Position numbers and translations under genes: made by a program. The notes under the pieces were generated by a model, which ran no database searches, was not told where the DNA came from, and was given only the letters and a program-made list of their open reading frames with translations. From the NCBI GenBank assembly GCA_963965975.1, contig OZ014411.1, positions 17,264,446-17,328,445 on the forward strand: a stretch of 64,000 nt of DNA, in the 5' to 3' direction. Of this stretch, positions 38,507-49,270 are shown in pieces (position 1 is the stretch's first letter; each line of letters opens with the position of its first letter). The DNA is from Xestospongia bergquistia. Its lineage: Eukaryota; Porifera; Demospongiae; Haplosclerida; Petrosiidae.

Positions 38507-38605
38507 AATGGCCAAACTGCTTTGTACATTGCATCTCAGAAAGGCAATAATAAATGTGTTCAGCTTCTTCTTAAAGCCAGTGCTAACCCTGACATTGCTG
38601 ATCGT
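38507..38605 (+). CDS. exon: ankyrin repeat
   Basis: A 99-nt, phase-0 exon between GTACATAG and GTAAGTT. It reads NGQTALYIASQKGNNKCVQL then LLKASANPDIADR, a canonical ankyrin repeat. Confidence 0.94.
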
Positions 38606-38734
38606 GTAAGTTGTTACATGCATTTCATGGTTTATTCTCTAAACAAAATTGATATTTAACCTATACAATGTCCTAAAATGTTTCACCAGACTACAAAAAA
38701 TAATTATCATAGAAAGTGATTGTACAATAATTTG

Positions 38735-38837
38735 ACATATAATAACTGAGCAACATTGCACTATGTTTATAAAGGAAAAGAGAAAGAGAAAATCAGAGTC
38801 ACACACCAATAGTGCTATTAAGTTAGCTTTTCTAATC

Positions 38838-38873
<36 letters not shown>

Positions 38874-38901
38874 TATATTATATATATATATATATATATT
38901 A

Positions 38902-38976
<75 letters not shown>

Positions 38977-39440
38977 AAACCAGGTTATCCTTTACTTTTT
39001 ATGGTTGTTGTTGTTGTTTAAGTGATCTTAGCTACTACATTTTATAATTCAATGTTCATATTGTTGATGTTTACCTTAGTTTCTTACTGCTTTATAAATT
39101 GATTTAGTTCATTTACAATGATTAACAATTTGTTGGTTTCATAGTCTATCGAGCTAGACCCTCCTGTTTGCTTATGTATAAGAAGTGTTAAGCAATGGCC
39201 ATTTTAGAACTTCAACTATTTACAGTAAGTGTAAACAAAAAAAACATACATACATTACAAAACATTAACATTTAATACATTTATCTACCTTAATAGACTA
39301 AGAGACTTTATAGACCAGATGTACCAATTTACATATTTTAGTTTCACCTTGCGAGCATCAAACAACTTCTATCACTGCAATATACTAGTGAGCCAAAAGA
39401 TGATATCTATAATACTGTTACTTCCTACTACCTATGCATG
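38735..39440 (+). repeat. intronic direct repeat R2
   Basis: Second copy of the R1 sequence (AACTGAGCAACATTG, AATGATTAACAATTTGTTGG, GAGCTAGACCCTCCTGTTTG). It is expanded by the TA microsatellite at 38840-38972. Confidence 0.85.
38840..38972. repeat. long (TA)n microsatellite
   Basis: About 130 bp of nearly pure TA with two short interruptions, inside R2. Confidence 0.95.
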
Positions 39441-40045
39441 GTTATATAAGGTCACTTTTTCCAAATGAATACATATATATTATAAAACCATGTTATCCTT
39501 TACTTTTAAGGTCCTTGGTAGCATTAAGTGATCTCAGCCACTACATCTTATAGTCATACTGTTGATGTTAATCTTAATTTCCTACTGCTTTATAAATTGT
39601 GTTACTTCATTTACAATGATTAACAATTTGTTGTTTTCTTAGTCTATTGAGCTAGACCCTCTTGTTTCCTTAATTAGAAGAAGAGTCTACCAAAGGGCAC
39701 TTTAGAACTTTAATTATAATAGGGTGTAAACAAAGAAGCCATATATATACCACAATATTAACATTAATACATGTTATCTACCTTAATAAATTAAGAGACT
39801 TTGTAGACCAATTATATATTGCAGTTTCACCTTGCAAGCATCAAACAACTTATATCACTTTGTGTTTACAAGATATTAATGAGCCAAAAGATGACACCTG
39901 TATTTAATAGAGTTACTTACTACTATCTGTGCATGCAATCTAGGTAGTGGAATCTGATTGGTCAACTGAGATATACTCAATTATAACCTTTCTTTCCTTC
40001 TTGCATATCAGCATGATGAGGGTGTGGCTTAATAAACTAGTCTTA
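39441..40045 (+). repeat. intronic direct repeat R3
   Basis: Third copy: GAGCTAGACCCTCTTGTTTC at 39650, and the closing ATCTAGGTAGTGGAATCTGA near 39939 that also ends R1. Confidence 0.85.
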
Positions 40046-40620
40046 TCATTAATAGTCAAGTTGTTTTACTTTGTCATTGAGGGCCTATTATACAACAAAT
40101 AAATATGTTGTGTAGAATTGTGGTCTTCTATCTCCATACAATACATAACAGTTGGTAGCCATATGCCATTTTGTCATTATTTAGAAAGCTCAGTCTCATG
40201 TATTAATGGTGTTTAACTGATTAGAAGGTAGCCTCTGTAACTCAACATGATAGATAAACTTTTAAAACTTTTCTGAAAAATTTGCTCTGATTTAAGTCAG
40301 TTTCATTCACTGTAAATACACTTCTATTAGAAAATGAAGTAGAACAAAGTCTCTTTAATGCATGCTAAGATGTTTGTCCATCAATAATATATGGATAAAT
40401 TGAGCCATTTTTCAAAGTATCTAATCCTCATTCCTTCAGAAATATCTACCAATCTGTTGATTAGTACAAATTACTTATTGTTTTTTGCCACATAAATAAC
40501 TAACTGGCTAAAGTACACACAAAATACTACCACTATAAATGAAGCAATTCTAACAACCAATCACATATTATAGTCTAAAATAAAAGGAATGTCAATTATT
40601 ACAAGTTACCTGTTTTTTAG

Positions 40621-42672
40621 GATGGTAATACGCCTCTTCACGTTGCTTGTCAAGGTTGCTATAGTGATGTTGTGAAGTCCCTTTTGTCTTCAGGAAAGGT
40701 CAACCCAATGGCTAAGAACAAACGTGATCAAACAGCCATGGAACTTGCTTATCATAATCGCTTCAGTATTTTAAAGATGTTTGAGCTATTTGAGCAATGT
40801 CGAAAAGATTTTCCTATAGAATCTTACAGCAAAGTTTTTTTCTGTGGTAACACTGGTGCAGGTAAAAGTTCACTTGCAGCAGTCAATATTGAATGAGCTA
40901 ATAAACCACCTAACTACAAGTTCGATACATTTGTTCCCATTTCAGTAGAACTACTTACTACTGGAATTGACACACATACCTTTTCAAGTCATGAAGTGGA
41001 AAACATTGTCCTTTATGATCTTGCAGGTCATAAAGAGTATTACAGCAGTCATACAGCAATTCTAGGAAATCTCATGCTAAGCACGCCTGCTGTTTTTGCT
41101 ATACTTTCCAAGATGACCAACAATCATGACATCATTGAAAGGGATTTATACTACTGGTTTAATTTTATAAAGAGTGTCAGTCTTCAATTATCAAAGTCAA
41201 GACCATCTCAAATAATTGTCATTGGAAGTCGACTTGATGAACTGACTACTGGTTATGAGGAAATTTCAAAATTAGTTACTGAAGTTGCTGAAAAAGCTGG
41301 TGGATATGGTGGGTTCCTACCTATGGAATGTCATCGTCCTGGAGGAAAAGGTGTCAACAAGTTTGTTGCTATGCTCTCTATAGCTGCAAAGCTATACTTG
41401 ATCGATCTGATAAAATTAGTTTCTACTGCCATGTTCAATTTTCCTTTTTGCAATTGCTTCGAAATGAAGAGAATATTATAGCCATTAGCCTGTTGAAGCT
41501 ATGTGATGTGTTACAAAAGCGTGATGACCCTTCACTTCCTTCAGAAAAGTCAGTTTTAGTGGAATTCCTAACCACTTTAAGTGACAAGGGTCTTATTCCT
41601 TAAAAGTAAGGATGCTGCTGAAAGTTGGGTAGTTATTGACAGAGCTGCTCTTCTCACTGAAGTCAATGGTGTTCTATTTGCTCCTAAGGAAATCAAACGT
41701 GCCCATCAAAATATTGCTAGTAATACTGGCATAGTGCCTAAGTCTATTTTGGAAAGGTTATTTCCAAAGCATGATATTCTCATGTTAATTGGGTTTCTTA
41801 GGAGTTTTCAGTTCTGTCATGTTTTAGAATCAGATACACTACAAGCACTACAAGAGTTTAAAACCAATATATCAGCTTTAATTTTTTTGCCTTCAGAGGA
41901 GCTCTTATTTTTTCCATCACTCATTAATGAGCCACCCACAGATATTAAAATAGAAAATGGGTTGGGTTGGTGCCTTTGGTGTCCTGATCCTAACCAATTC
42001 CTCTCAACACGATTTCTTCATCTTCTCCTTTTTAGCCTTTCTTACAATTTTTGTCTTCCACACCATAAAAGAGGTGGTAAAGTTGCTGTTAGTGATCCAC
42101 AAATCCTACTGTTAGCTCGTTGCTGTGATGTATGGATGAATGGCATTTATTGGGAGAATGACGATGATGAAGTTATTGTGGAAATGACAGAGCACTATTG
42201 TTGTTTTACTGTAGTTACATCAGTGAATGATGTTAAAAAAGCTGCAAAGTCTTCAATAATGTTGTTCAGACCATATTAACATTGAAGAGTAAGGCTCACT
42301 CATTTGAATGTGAGGAGTACCTCATTGCTCCTAGTGATATAGGAAAAGCTCGTAGTCTTTGCATGCATGAATGCATAATTTACAATATAAAAGATGTTGC
42401 TTGATCAGTGCTTACAAAAGGTAAAGTTAGAGATGACAGTGACACCAAGAAGGTGGGAGTTGAACAGATTGTGGGAGTTCATGATCCTTTTCTTTGCATT
42501 GCTCCTTTAGTCACAAAAGCACTTTTCAGTGCTGAATTGCCACTTCAAGAGGACCACCTTCAACACAGTGAATAGATGTTCTTATTTCTCATCGTCACTC
42601 TTATCTTCAAGTCAAATGTCAGTAAAGGAATGTTGCAGTCAACTAAGTGTGTTTGCTAGACGTAACCCTTTG
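40621..42672 (+). pseudogene. large exon: last ankyrin repeat, Roc GTPase and COR, with stops and frameshifts
   Basis: After TGTTTTTTAG the frame reads DGNTPLHVACQGCYSDVV, another ankyrin repeat, then a linker. The Roc P-loop is GNTGAGKSS (40846-40872), and the switch motif is YDLAGHKEYYSSH near 41020. A guanine-specificity-like IVIGSRLDEL follows near 41220, then COR sequence to the donor at 42672 (CCTTTG|GTAAG). Breaks: TGA at 40894-40896 in the Roc frame; frameshifts near 41377, 41595, 42249 and 42573; TGA at 42402-42404. Both TGA codons sit where Arg (CGA) would fit. Between the breaks the frames stay strongly ROCO-like, so loss of function is recent or partly technical. Confidence 0.88.
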
Positions 42673-42784
42673 GTAAGTATAAGTTGGTTTGAATAATCTA
42701 TTATCAATTTGTTGTGCATTGTACTTATACCATATTCTGTACTGTATCATAGTTACATCAAATTCATACTTCATTCTGTCATAG

Positions 42785-42851
42785 GATCTTGTATATCCTT
42801 CATTAACTGAAGATACCATAAAAACTATATCTGAGCAACTCCTCTCTAAAG
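42785..42851 (+). CDS. short exon after COR
   Basis: A 67-nt exon between TCATAG and GTTAGT. It reads DLVYPSLTEDTIKTISEQLL then SKG and ends in phase 1, which the next exon takes up correctly. Confidence 0.75.
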
Positions 42852-44016
42852 GTTAGTGTATAGTCTTAGTGGCTCTTAAATAATTGTTTTCGCTTAATTG
42901 TGATATAAAACAATCCTGAGAACCATAGGTTTAAGGGTTGTTTATATCGCAATATACCATATGAGCAAATAGTATGATGCAGGTTGGGCTATAACATGAT
43001 AGTGGGTTGATACCATTGAAATTCAAAGTGACATCAGAGCACTATATTTAGATACAGTGCTGTGCTGTGATGTTACTTTATCAAGTCTGAGCTCTTTAGT
43101 AATATTTTGAACTTCTATGGTATTGTGTCACAACTGTTCATATGACACACTTATAATAGGTAATTCATTAACCAGTTTCACACAGCAATTGCATAGCGAT
43201 ATAATTTACTTTATGCAACTCTTTGTCTCCCAATTTTTTAATAAATGTAATTAAAACTTTCAATAAAGAAAGTGTGTTACATTTGTACAATATATTCCTT
43301 TTTAGTAAAATTTCAGATTAATTTTTTTATTATCATGAGAGTACTATAGGAAGTTAATGAACTTACAAATTCATTGCAAACTGTTTAGCCTCAATTTTTT
43401 CTTTACTGTTTTGCTGTTTATTTTTTCTAAAACACACTAACAGCAGTCATGAAAAATTAAATGCATTTTATGAAGTATTTTGGCTTTAATTGTCTTCTAT
43501 TATAGAGACAGGTATACTTAATGTACATTACCAGTTGACTTAGCTATTCAGGATTTATTACACATAAAGCTTTTTTGTTAAATTGATGTGATCCAGTGAA
43601 TTGTTCTAATTAATATTAATCCAATAAAAACAAAAGTACAATGAAAGTAGAAATGGAAATAGCATCAGTCCTACATAACAATACAGCACAAAGATTTGAA
43701 AGCATTGTTGAAGAGCAAAAGATTATTTGTAAGCTGCCTGAAGCAACATCAAAGTAACTGAGATCAAAAAATAAGTAAGAAGCTTTCTTTTGGACTGACA
43801 GTTAGAAACTAAGTGATTTAAAAGCTGCACTTATCAATATTATAATCTAGTATTTTATGTATCCATGTATTGCTTGCTAGTTATGTATATTGCTATTATT
43901 GCTACTTTGTTTGTGTTTGGATTATAAGTATATAAACCTTCATTTCATTATATCATTTTCAAGGAAAACATTAATATATTTACAGATGTATTTCTGATAT
44001 TTAAAACTATGTAAGA

Positions 44017-44058
<42 letters not shown>

Positions 44059-44083
44059 CCTTATCAATTTTTTTCTACTACAG
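42852..44083 (+). other. intron before the death-domain exon
   Basis: No exon seen. Segment 43790-43900 (ACAGTTAGAAA, CACTTATCAATATTATAAT, CATGTATTGCT) is repeated downstream of the gene at 45820-45915. A TA microsatellite lies at 44019-44053. Confidence 0.6.
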
Positions 44084-44402
44084 ATACTAGCCAGATTATT
44101 TCAAAAGCTCCTGCAAGGAAAGATGCTGTAGAAGTATTGATGCCTATTATAAACAAATGGTACTGCTCTCGAAGTCGGCTCAGCAGATCTAGATTGCCTA
44201 CAAGATAGCAAAAGTTCATTAGAAGTAAATCTGGCTAATATGATAGGCAAATGGCTAGACACATGTGCTAAAGAAGCTACCTGGGAGGTTCTATTAAAGG
44301 CAGTGGAGGGCAAGATTGTTGACAGCCAACAAACAGGGCGAGATATTCGTAAATTTTTAAAGATACCTGAAAGAAGTAATCCTCACTCACATAGTGAAAG
44401 AG
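44084..44402 (+). pseudogene. exon: death domain, one frameshift
   Basis: The phase-1 acceptor (CTACAG) gives DTSQIISKAPARKDAVEVLM then PIINKWY. Near 44175 the frame shifts, and the other frame continues ADLDCLQDSKSSLEVNLANM, then IGKWLDTCAKEATWEVLLKA and VEGKIVDSQQTGRDIRKFL. The W..L.....L......S....NL...I..WL......TW..L..A......G..I..FL spacing is that of a death domain of the kind joined to ankyrin and ROCO proteins in invertebrates. It ends at GAG|GTAAGA. Confidence 0.8.
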
Positions 44403-44543
44403 GTAAGATTCTATATAATCCCTTTACTAAATGATAAAGAACTTAACTATAAATTCACTAAAGGCTGATGACATGAGATTATGATTAAATTGTGTTAGCT
44501 ATCTCCAGCAAATATAAAGTATTTGTGTTACATTACTGTTAAG

Positions 44544-44651
44544 ACAATAAGTCAAAAGACAGAGAAAGTACTTCAACTCAAAATGGTGACCAACAAAGTA
44601 ATTCAGGTGTTCATGCTAGTGATCAAGCAAGAGCTCAACTGGACTACAAAA
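44544..44651 (+). CDS. linker exon, Ser/Gln/Asp-rich
   Basis: A 108-nt exon from TTAAG to GTAAGT, phase 1 to phase 1. It reads DNKSKDRESTSTQNGDQQSN then SGVHASDQARAQLDYK. A hydrophilic, probably disordered spacer between the death domain and the membrane segment. Confidence 0.65.
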
Positions 44652-44956
44652 GTAAGTTAAACATACACCTTACACAACTCAGTCATATACTTACAATCAT
44701 ATTATTAAGCATGGTAACTGTAAACATTTTAAAATTAGACCTACTTAAGTACCTACTTGACTTTATCAAGTCTTTTGGTAAGAATTGCAATAACATTATA
44801 TAAAATGTTGTTAAGGTGGAAAAGTGGGAACTAGCCAAATTCTTCTTCATCTTTTCTCTTTAGCTCTACTAGCACAATAATATGTTTAGTTTTCATAATG
44901 GTTTTATGAAAATTTAAAAAAATTCATTTAGCAATTACTCCTGTGTCACTCTATAG

Positions 44957-45022
44957 GTCAAGCAATTACCGCTTCTAATCTTTCTCCTCCAGCTCAACAA
45001 AAACCAATTGAGATAAAAGTTA
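44957..45022 (+). CDS. linker exon with doubtful donor
   Basis: The CTCTATAG acceptor is in phase with the preceding exon: SQAITASNLSPPAQQKPIEI then K. The expected phase-1 donor after AAAAG is not GT (AAAAG|TTATAA), as if one G had been lost. Using AAAA|GTTATA instead would put the last exon out of frame. Confidence 0.5.
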
Positions 45023-45195
45023 TAACTATATAGTTATAATGCTAATACGAAAATTAGGTATCTTGCATTATGCTTTTCCTTATTTTGATTTAATTAGTGC
45101 TATCACTTATATCTGATTTTGGAATCTAGTTAAATTATATTTCTGATTTTTTCAGTGCATTCTCTGGATAAGTTATGTCTTCTTTTTCTCATTAG

Positions 45196-45281
45196 GAAAG
45201 GATTATATCTGGTGTATGCTGCTGTTGGGAACCATTTTTGTTGCTGTTATAGCCTACTTTATATACATAGCAATAAACTAG
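45196..45281 (+). CDS. last exon: C-terminal transmembrane segment
   Basis: After the strong acceptor TCTTTTTCTCATTAG, the phase-1 frame reads KDYIWCMLLLGTIFVAVIAY then FIYIAIN and TAG. A run of ~23 hydrophobic residues at the very C-terminus with a short polar end is what a tail anchor looks like. It would hold the ankyrin-Roc-COR-death protein to a membrane with its N-terminus in the cytosol. Most ROCO proteins known to me have no such segment. Confidence 0.65.
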
Positions 45282-45914
45282 AATGTTGACTTAGTTTTGC
45301 ACATTGATTTGGTTTACTTTTTGATTTATTCTGTGTAAACAACTATTTTTTAAAATTACATTTATCATAACAATGAGAGTGAACCTTATTCTGTGTCATG
45401 ATATAGGAAATATATTACAGACATATAACCTATAATAATGATATATGTGATGGACTTGAGAGATTTGTCATAGAAATAAAATTAGAATTTGGAGAGTGGA
45501 GAGTATGGGAGGTGGTAGAATAAACAAATGTACTATATGTTAGAGATACATAGCAAGCATGCACTGAGTTATGGAGGTAATTTATCTCCTAATCCTAATG
45601 TTTCAAATCTGCAATTGCTCATTATCATAATATCTTTATATTGAGGAGACACCTAACACCTATTAGAACTAATGTGGTTAATGGATGGACAGATGGAGTT
45701 GTGATTACAGGCTTCTTTAGATCTAAAACCACTCCCATGTATCCATTATTTAAAGAATACGTTAGAAGCTTCGCATATATACAATACCAACTTTAAAGTT
45801 TATTTTATTTTGGACTATGACAGTTAGAAAGTAATTGATATCAAAGGTGCACTCATCAATATTATAATGTAGTATTTTGTGTACCATGTATTGCTATTTA
45901 TGTGTATTGATATC
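45282..45914 (+). other. intergenic stretch
   Basis: No gene seen. 45820-45915 repeats a piece of the gene's own intron (43790-43900). Confidence 0.6.
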
Positions 45915-46232
45915 ATTAGAGTCAGAAGTGAAGAATCGACTGATACAGAGCTGGAAACTAGACCTAGAAGTATTACTACCCGTTCTCACTCAGGAATAAC
46001 TGTTCGTCCCCCTATTACATTCCTATTCAGAGGGGAGATGTAATGGATTACATTTGTGTATGTATCTTATGGTTATTCATAACTTGTGTATATATCTTAT
46101 TGTTATTCATATTGTGTGGTTATTGTAATGTTTGAGCATGCTCAGTTTTGATTATTATCATGTGTGTCTTTAGTAAGAAGAGAGGTCGTTGTTGGTTTGT
46201 AAGAGTTGTTTTAAGTTATGAGTAATATTACA
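45915..46232 (+). mobile_element. 3' end of a Gypsy element in plus orientation
   Basis: A short open frame (TRPRSITTRSHSGITVRPP then ITFLFRGEM, stop) reads like the basic C-terminal tail of Gypsy pol. It is followed by the purine tract AGAGGGGAGA at 46029-46038 and a full LTR. Orientation is opposite to the large Gypsy body at 49275-54907. That body lacks exactly this end. Confidence 0.7.
46039..46232 (+). repeat. Gypsy LTR, plus orientation (194 bp)
   Basis: It starts TGTAATGG and ends TATTACA, giving TG...CA ends. It is the reverse complement, with scattered differences, of the LTR at 54908-55103; both share GTTTGAGCATGCTCAG and AAGAAGAGAGGTCGTTGTT. Confidence 0.9.
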
Positions 46233-46531
46233 GTATATACATACACAACTCACATACACACACGCATACATCATGTACATACATACACAATACACACACA
46301 CGCACCCATAGATCAAGTGAAGAGAGTATGCAATAATTTATTTAGGGATCAAACTTCTATGTCATCTTTCTTTGCAGAATAATCTTGTTAATATCTGTAG
46401 TAGAAAACAATTCAATATATATTATATATGTGCGTGTGTGTGTATATAATCATGCATAGTTTTAAATATCTGAAATACAATCGAAAATGTATTGCCATTT
46501 TCTTTGAAAATGATATGATGTAGGAAAATGC
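46233..46531. other. segment between LTR fragment and Harbinger
   Basis: CA/TA-rich simple sequence (ACATACACAACTCACATACA), then non-coding sequence. I could not match it to Gypsy pol or to the array units. Confidence 0.5.
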
Positions 46532-46535
46532 TTAA

Positions 46536-46605
46536 GCTAGACATCCACGGTGCAACTTTGTTGCATGCAACACACTACCCGCAACAATGTTGCACCGTGG
46601 ATGTC
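46536..46605. repeat. left terminal repeat of the Harbinger, with internal hairpin
   Basis: ACATCCACGGTGCAAC is followed ~30 bp later by GTTGCACCGTGGATGT, a perfect inverted pair. Several GCAACA/TGTTGC repeats lie between and beyond. Confidence 0.85.
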
Positions 46606-46726
46606 TTGAGTTACCTGTTGTATGCAACTGAAAAATTTGTTGCCAGAAAGTTGCCCCGTTTCAACTTTGAGCAACATTGTTGCTACAAACTTCAAAGAAA
46701 CCGCGTGTGGGTGTAGCTACTTTAAA

Positions 46727-48552
46727 ATGGCAGAAAAAGAAGTAGACACACGTGAAGGAGCAAAAGTTCAAGAAGACGCTAAAAGGTGGACTGATGAGCG
46801 GACACAAACACTTATAACGGAACTTGAGAAGTACCCTTGCCTTTACAATAGTACATTAAAGGAGTACCATGATAGAAATGAGAGAAAAACGTGTTATGAA
46901 GCAATGACCAAGGTTTTAGACGTTTCAGGTTAGTCAGTCTACATATTGTAGGCAGTAAAACAAACACTAAACTCTATTTCTTTAGAGTCAGAAATAAAGA
47001 CGAAAATTAAGTCTTTGAGAGCAACGTTTGGACGAGAAAAAAGGAAGAAAAATAAAAAAAATCCTACTGGAACTGGAGTAGATGATATTCCTCCTGTCTC
47101 AACATGGAAGTTCTTTGAAAGTCTGAGGTTTTTAGAAGATTTTATTGTTCCAAAGAGTAGCATATCATCAATTGACAAAAAGGTATAATAATTATATAAT
47201 TATTATGACAAACAGTGATTATTATAATCATGTTATATCATGTTATATTGCCAAGGAACAGCACCAGCTCTTGAATTATAGTATGCACATAAATTCTCAC
47301 GTATTTGTTTTGCTGAGGTAGTATAATTGTTGCTTCCTTGCCTCCCTAAACGGTGCATTCCAGTTCCTTGACCTTCCTTCCGCCATTCACCAGGACATAC
47401 TTCATGTGTTAAAGGATCTTCATGGTCTGTACTTTCAGTTGGTGAGTAAACATGTGATCTGTTCCGAAGATAGTTGTGCAGAATGCAGCAGGTAAGAGTA
47501 ATGACTTCTACTTTCTCTGGACAGAGTGCAATTGGAGTCATGAATATACGGAAACGGTTTGCTAGTATTCCAAAAGCATTCTCAACCACACGGCGAGCCC
47601 TACTCAATCTGTAATTAAATATCCGTTTTTCTTGTGTCAGGTGATTTTGGGCGTATGGCTTCACCAGGTAACTGCTCATTGCAAACGCATCATCTGCCAC
47701 AATAACATATGGTAAAACGTATGTAGAATTAGGTAAGCGAGATGGTTTAGGTATGTTGAGTGAGTTCTGCTCAAGTTCGTTGTAAAGACTACAGTTTTTA
47801 AATACACCTCCATCAGAAATACGACCGTTACAACCTATGTCCACATATATGAACCTGTATGATGCATCAACAAGAGCCATGAGAACAATGCTAAATTTAT
47901 TTTTGTAGTTGTAGTAGTATGATCCACTATTTGCGGGTGGCCGTATAATGATGTGCTTGCCATCAAGTGCTCCAATGCAATTACAAAAATTCCATTGATC
48001 TTCAAAATCACTGGCAATCTTGAGCCATTCAAGTTCACTTCTTGGAATCTGTAGATAATATAAATAATACAATTATTATGCATGCTGTGCTCAGTATCAA
48101 TAATTTTAACATAATTTATTTTCATTTAGAGTGATGATACTGAGGCAGTTGTTGATTCTGAAGACTTTGAAGAAGAAACTGCTTTAAAAGACACAAAGCG
48201 TAAATTGCCTTATAAGGAGTCACAGTCAAAGAAGGCGAGACTAGATAAGAAAGAGGAGACTCTACTGGACAGTGCTATTGCTTATATGAGTGGCAGCTCA
48301 AAAAGTACTACTGATGATGAACATGATGTTTTTGGAAAGTATGTAGCTAATGAATTGAGAAGTATCAAGGAGACTCGGGTACAAAAATGGATAAAATGGT
48401 CTATTCAAAACACACTCTATACAGCTCAATATGGTATGACTCCTCCAACTCATCCAACTACTCATCAGATGCCATTTTCACCTGGTTCATCATATTCTAT
48501 GACACCTTCACCTATGGGCTCATTTGTGGTGGATAGTGACACAACATATTAA
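46727..48552 (+). CDS. MADF/BESS Myb-like protein of the Harbinger (three exons)
   Basis: Exons are 46727-46928, 46986-47182 and 48130-48552, giving ~273 residues with consistent phases. In Harbingers this partner protein binds the terminal repeats and escorts the transposase to the nucleus. The N-terminal MADF domain runs from RWTDERTQTLITELEKYPCL through the Tyr and basic positions to STWKFFESLRFLEDFI (about residues 20-125). Next come an acidic stretch and a basic KRKLPYKESQSKKARLDKK nuclear-localisation-like cluster. A BESS-like motif (DVFGKYVANELRSIK, then VQKWIKWSIQNTLY) follows, then a Pro/Ser/Thr-rich tail. The start is the first ATG of the domain frame, after TTTAAA. Intron 2 (47183-48129) contains the main transposase exon on the other strand. 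Confidence 0.88.
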
Positions 48553-49128
48553 CTATTATTACCCATAATTATACTGTGTAACAAAACTCATGACAATTTA
48601 CATTGGGTATTATACTTGATAAAACTCTTTACCTTCAAGCATTCATCCTTCATTGATTCAATAATGGCTTTGCATGTGTGGGGAATGATTTTTCCCAATG
48701 CTTGTGATGAGATTCGGTACAGATATTTCAAACTTTCAAATGTTTCACCTGGTACATACAATGAAAAGACAGAGGAAGTATTCTTGGACTGAAGCAACTC
48801 ACTTACCTGTTGCTAAAAATCTTAAGGTGACTGCCAATCTTTCACCAGCAGGAATAGCATCTCTCATAGTAGTATCCCTAAATGTGATTTTCTGACCAAC
48901 TTTATTCAGCAGTTCTTCAAATGAACTGCTATCCATCCTCAGGAAGTTTCTGTAGCTAGAAGTATCCAATAGTTTCATCTCTTGCATCAAATGATGGTAA
49001 GCTCCAAAGCGTTCTCGATGCTGTAACCATTTCCTAACCCAAAACCGATGTTTTCTTTTTGTTGTTCTTCGTCTTCTTAACCTTTTCACTAGCACAACAA
49101 CAGAAAGGACTACTACAGGGTCCGCCAT
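47233..49128 (-). CDS. PIF/Harbinger DDE transposase (three exons)
   Basis: Exons are 48807-49128, 48633-48748 and 47233-48048, ~417 residues, all joined in phase at GT-AG sites. It catalyses cut-and-paste transposition. The N-terminal part has a basic stretch (KRLRRRRTTKRKHRFW) and the family's helical region (FEELLNKVGQKI, then AIPAGERLAVTLRFLATG and LYRISSQALGKIIPHTC). The catalytic triad is visible: D in IGALDGKH (~175), D in VIVADDAF (~265) and E in RRVVENAFGIL (~302). No stop or frameshift was found. The second intron (48049-48632) contains the third exon of the MADF protein on the plus strand. Confidence 0.92.
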
Positions 49129-49199
49129 TTTATCACAAATTGAGTTATTAAATTTTATTAATAAGCTTATTAGATACTAAACATGCAACAATGCTGCCT

Positions 49200-49270
49200 G
49201 CTGCAACATCACCAAGCAACATGTTGCAGGCAACAAAGTTGCACAAAATGTTGCACCGTGGATGGCTAGC
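49200..49270. repeat. right terminal repeat of the Harbinger
   Basis: The sequence ends TTGCACCGTGGATGGCTAGC, with subterminal GCAACA/TGTTGC repeats like the left side but without the left-end hairpin. Confidence 0.85.

Larger units (their letters stand above)
29423..45281 (+). pseudogene. ankyrin-Roc-COR-death-domain gene with C-terminal membrane segment, decayed
   Basis: Exon order is ankyrin repeats (29423, 33896, 36030, 36554, 38507), a large exon with the last ankyrin repeat plus Roc and COR (40621-42672), a 67-nt exon (42785), a death-domain exon (44084), linkers (44544, 44957) and a membrane-segment exon (45196). ROCO proteins of this layout are regulatory GTPase scaffolds; the death domain suggests homotypic signalling contacts. 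Splice sites and phases are mostly intact, but the big exon has two nonsense codons and at least four frameshifts, and one late donor looks lost. I therefore read it as a recent pseudogene; assembly errors are the alternative. The 5' end, start codon and promoter are not identified, and earlier repeats could lie upstream or be missing. Confidence 0.85.

Noticed and set aside
38763..39047. 94-codon frame with long Ile-Tyr runs
   Set aside because: Translation of a TA microsatellite.
47835..48125. 96-codon minus-strand frame next to the transposase
   Set aside because: Shadow frame of the DDE transposase exon.
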